This document shows, in pieces, positions 62,400 to 64,000 of a stretch of DNA of 64,000 nucleotides. Position 1 is the stretch's first letter. The number at the start of each line of letters is the position of its first letter. Below the pieces are notes generated by a model that was not told the origin of the DNA, did no database searches, and saw nothing but the letters and a program-made list of their open reading frames with translations. Origin of the DNA: Coriaria nepalensis (Eukaryota > Streptophyta > Magnoliopsida > Cucurbitales > Coriariaceae); assembly GCA_027186245.1 (NCBI GenBank), contig CP114487.1:5451001-5515000 (forward strand). Reading direction: 5' to 3'. Position numbers and translations under genes: made by a program.

Positions 62400-63524
62400 C
62401 AACTTCAAGAAATGCACGCATGCCCTAAGAATCCCAGTAGCAACATGTGCATGAAACTCATGTTTGAAGTGCGAAAATAGAAAATGTTCGATTTGCTTTC
62501 AAATGATTTATTGATATAGGGTGACTCAATGACATGATTTTGAACATGAACATTGCACACGAGCACCAAAAAGATCATTAGCAAGTTGTGCATGAAATCA
62601 TAATTGAAATGCGAAAACAGAATTTGTTCGAATTGCTTCTAAATGATTTATTGACTTGAGATGGCCCACTGACATGATTTTGAATTTGAACAAATTAACA
62701 CACATGGGCTAAAAGGGCTTTAGCAAGTTATATGCATGAAACTCATGTTTGACGTCCAAAATAGAATTCATTCGAACTGTTTCTAAATGATTTACTAATT
62801 TGAGGTGACTCGTTGACGTGATTTTGAATTTGAACAAATGCACACGTGCACCAAAATGATTATTTGCAAGTTGTGCATGAAACTCTTAGTTGCAATGCGA
62901 AAATAGAATTCGTTCGAATTGCTTCCAAATTCTTTATTGAGTTAAGGTGACACATTCACATGATTTTGAACATGTACAAAGAGGCACACATTAGCGAGTT
63001 GTGCGTGAAACTCATATTCGAACTGCAAAAAATAGAATTCATTCGAATTGTTTCTAATTAATTTATTGACTTCACGTGACTCATTGACATGATTCTGAAC
63101 TTGAACTAATGCACACATGTGTTACAATGGCCTATAGCAAGATGTGCATGAAACTCATGTATGAAGTACAAAATAAAATTCGTTCGAATTGCTTCCAAAT
63201 GATTTTATTGACTTGAGATGACTTCGTTGATTTTCTTTTGAACTCGAACAGTTGCACACATGCGTTAAAATGGCCATTAGCAAATTGTGCATGAAACTCA
63301 TGTTTGAAGTGTGAAAATAGAATTCGTGCGAATTGCGTCTAAATGATTTATTGATTTAATGTGACTCATTGACATGATTTTGAGTTCGAACAAATGCAGT
63401 CATGCACCGAAAGAGATCATTAGCACGTTGTGCATGAAACTCATTGTTAAAATACATAAATAGAATTTGTTCGAATTGCTTCTAAATGATTTACTGACTT
63501 GAGATGACTCGTTGACATGATTTT
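62400..63524. repeat. 8-mer HOR, right super-HOR unit 1 repeated (1125 bp)
   Basis: Complete a-h with the 16 bp deletion in e (near 62983-62998) and a 2 bp duplication (AGTTATATGCATG) in c near 62728. It repeats 57859-58982 at offset 4541. Confidence 0.9.
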
Positions 63525-64000
63525 CAACTTGAAGAAATGCAAGCATGCCCTAAGAATCCCAGTAGCAACATGTGCATGAAACTCATGTTTGAAGTGCGAA
63601 AATAGAAAATGTTCGATTTGCTTTCAAATGATTTATTGATACAGGGTGACTCAATGACATGATTTTGAACTTGAACATTGCACACGTGCACCAAAAAGAT
63701 CATTAGCAAGTTGTGCATGAAATCCATAATTGAGATGCGAAAACAGAATTTGTTCGAATTGCTTCTAAATGATTTATTGACTTTAGATGGCCCATTGACA
63801 TGATTTTGAATTTGAACAAATTTACACATGGGCTAAAATGGGCATGAGCAAGTTATGCATGAAACTCATGTTTGAAGTCCAAAATAGAATTAATTCGAAT
63901 TGCTCCTAAATGATTTACTAATATGAGGTGACTCGTTGGCGTGATTTTGAATTTGAACAAATGCACAAGTGCACCAATACGATTATTTGCAAGATGTGCA
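63525..64000. repeat. Partial HOR at right window end (a-d, 476 bp)
   Basis: It repeats 58983-59458 at offset 4542 (AAATGCAAGCATGCCC, GGGCATGAGCAAG, CGTTGGCGTG, GCAAGATGTGCA) and is cut by the window end inside monomer d. Confidence 0.9.

Larger units (their letters stand above)
1..64000. repeat. Satellite array, ~142 bp monomer, entire window
   Basis: Every stretch read resolves into head-to-tail copies of a ~142 bp AT-rich monomer, all in one orientation. Landmarks in order are a GAAYTTGAAC-like start, a GCACACGTGCACC or ACACATGCGTTAAAATGG segment, GCATGAAACTCAT near residue 50-60, GAATTCGTTCGAATTGC near 80-100, AAATGATTTATTGACTTGAG and a terminal CATGATTTT box. Eight monomer types repeat in fixed order a-h over most of the window. 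No inserted unrelated DNA was found. This organisation is known from centromeric and pericentromeric satellites of plants and animals; the assignment to a centromere is inference. The array continues beyond both window ends. Confidence 0.97.

Noticed and set aside
192..63829. About 140 minus-strand open frames of 61-116 codons as a repeated gene family
   Set aside because: They recur strictly with the 142/1138/4543 bp periods, overlap in several frames, start and stop at different monomer positions and shift with 1-3 bp monomer length changes. The peptides are the same ~47-residue satellite translation in rotating frames. No recognisable domain or coding-type substitution pattern is visible.
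1..64000. CRISPR array
   Set aside because: Repeats are ~142 bp with no short repeat alternating with unique spacers; the whole unit is repeated and there are no cas genes.
1..64000. Telomeric or subtelomeric array
   Set aside because: No TTTAGGG, TTAGGG or similar short telomere repeat run was seen. A subtelomeric location cannot be excluded but has no support here.
1..64000. Monomer as an ancient dimer of ~71 bp halves
   Set aside because: CATGTTTGAAGTGCGAAAATAG-like and CATGATTTTGAACTTGAAC-like segments lie about 73 bp apart and look loosely alike, but the similarity is short and AT-driven. A formal half-monomer alignment would be needed.
1..64000. Naming the species or a known satellite family
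   Set aside because: I do not recognise the monomer with certainty. Searching it against satellite databases would be decisive and was not possible here.

Overview
The whole 64 kb window is one uninterrupted tandem satellite array. I see no protein-coding gene, RNA gene, transposon, CRISPR array or single-copy DNA. The basic unit is an AT-rich monomer (about one third G+C by eye) of about 142 bp, always head-to-tail in one orientation. Each monomer carries a core near GCATGAAACTCAT and a second core near GAATTCGTTCGAATTGC. This architecture is typical of a eukaryotic nuclear chromosome, most likely centromeric or pericentromeric satellite. The organism cannot be named from the sequence, and plant versus animal is not resolved.

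There are three nested periods. Level 1 is the ~142 bp monomer in eight diverged types, named a to h here, taking the start of each as the base after the GATTTT box. Level 2 is an 8-mer higher-order repeat (HOR) abcdefgh of 1,138 bp. Level 3, in the left two thirds, is four diagnosable HOR variants (A, B, C, D; 1138+1138+1127+1140 bp) cycling as a 4,543 bp, 32-monomer super-HOR.

Layout. 1-12,131: related HORs with a 12-monomer unit, a 2,276 bp two-HOR duplication and a 9,662 bp-offset copy of the left edge. 12,132-42,689: the homogenised ABCD super-HOR, with six complete or nearly complete copies and truncated copies at about 30.1 and 41.5 kb. It contains one 191 bp deletion (13.03 kb) and one C/A recombinant unit (32.4 kb). 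At about 42.69 kb the sequence changes abruptly within one monomer to a more diverged sub-family. 42,690-57,144: scrambled HORs with hybrid monomers (h/b, h/c, b/h, a/c, f/a, c/g), 2- to 7-monomer blocks and a 4,990 bp-offset duplication. 57,145-64,000: regular again, with a separate diverged super-HOR of 4,541 bp.

Nothing here encodes cooperating genes. The many 60-116 codon minus-strand open frames are satellite artefacts that recur with the repeat. The biological content is the record of unequal exchange, deletion and homogenisation, plus possible DNA-binding or nucleosome-phasing elements in each monomer. Function as a centromere is inference only. Both window ends lie inside the array, so its total size is unknown.
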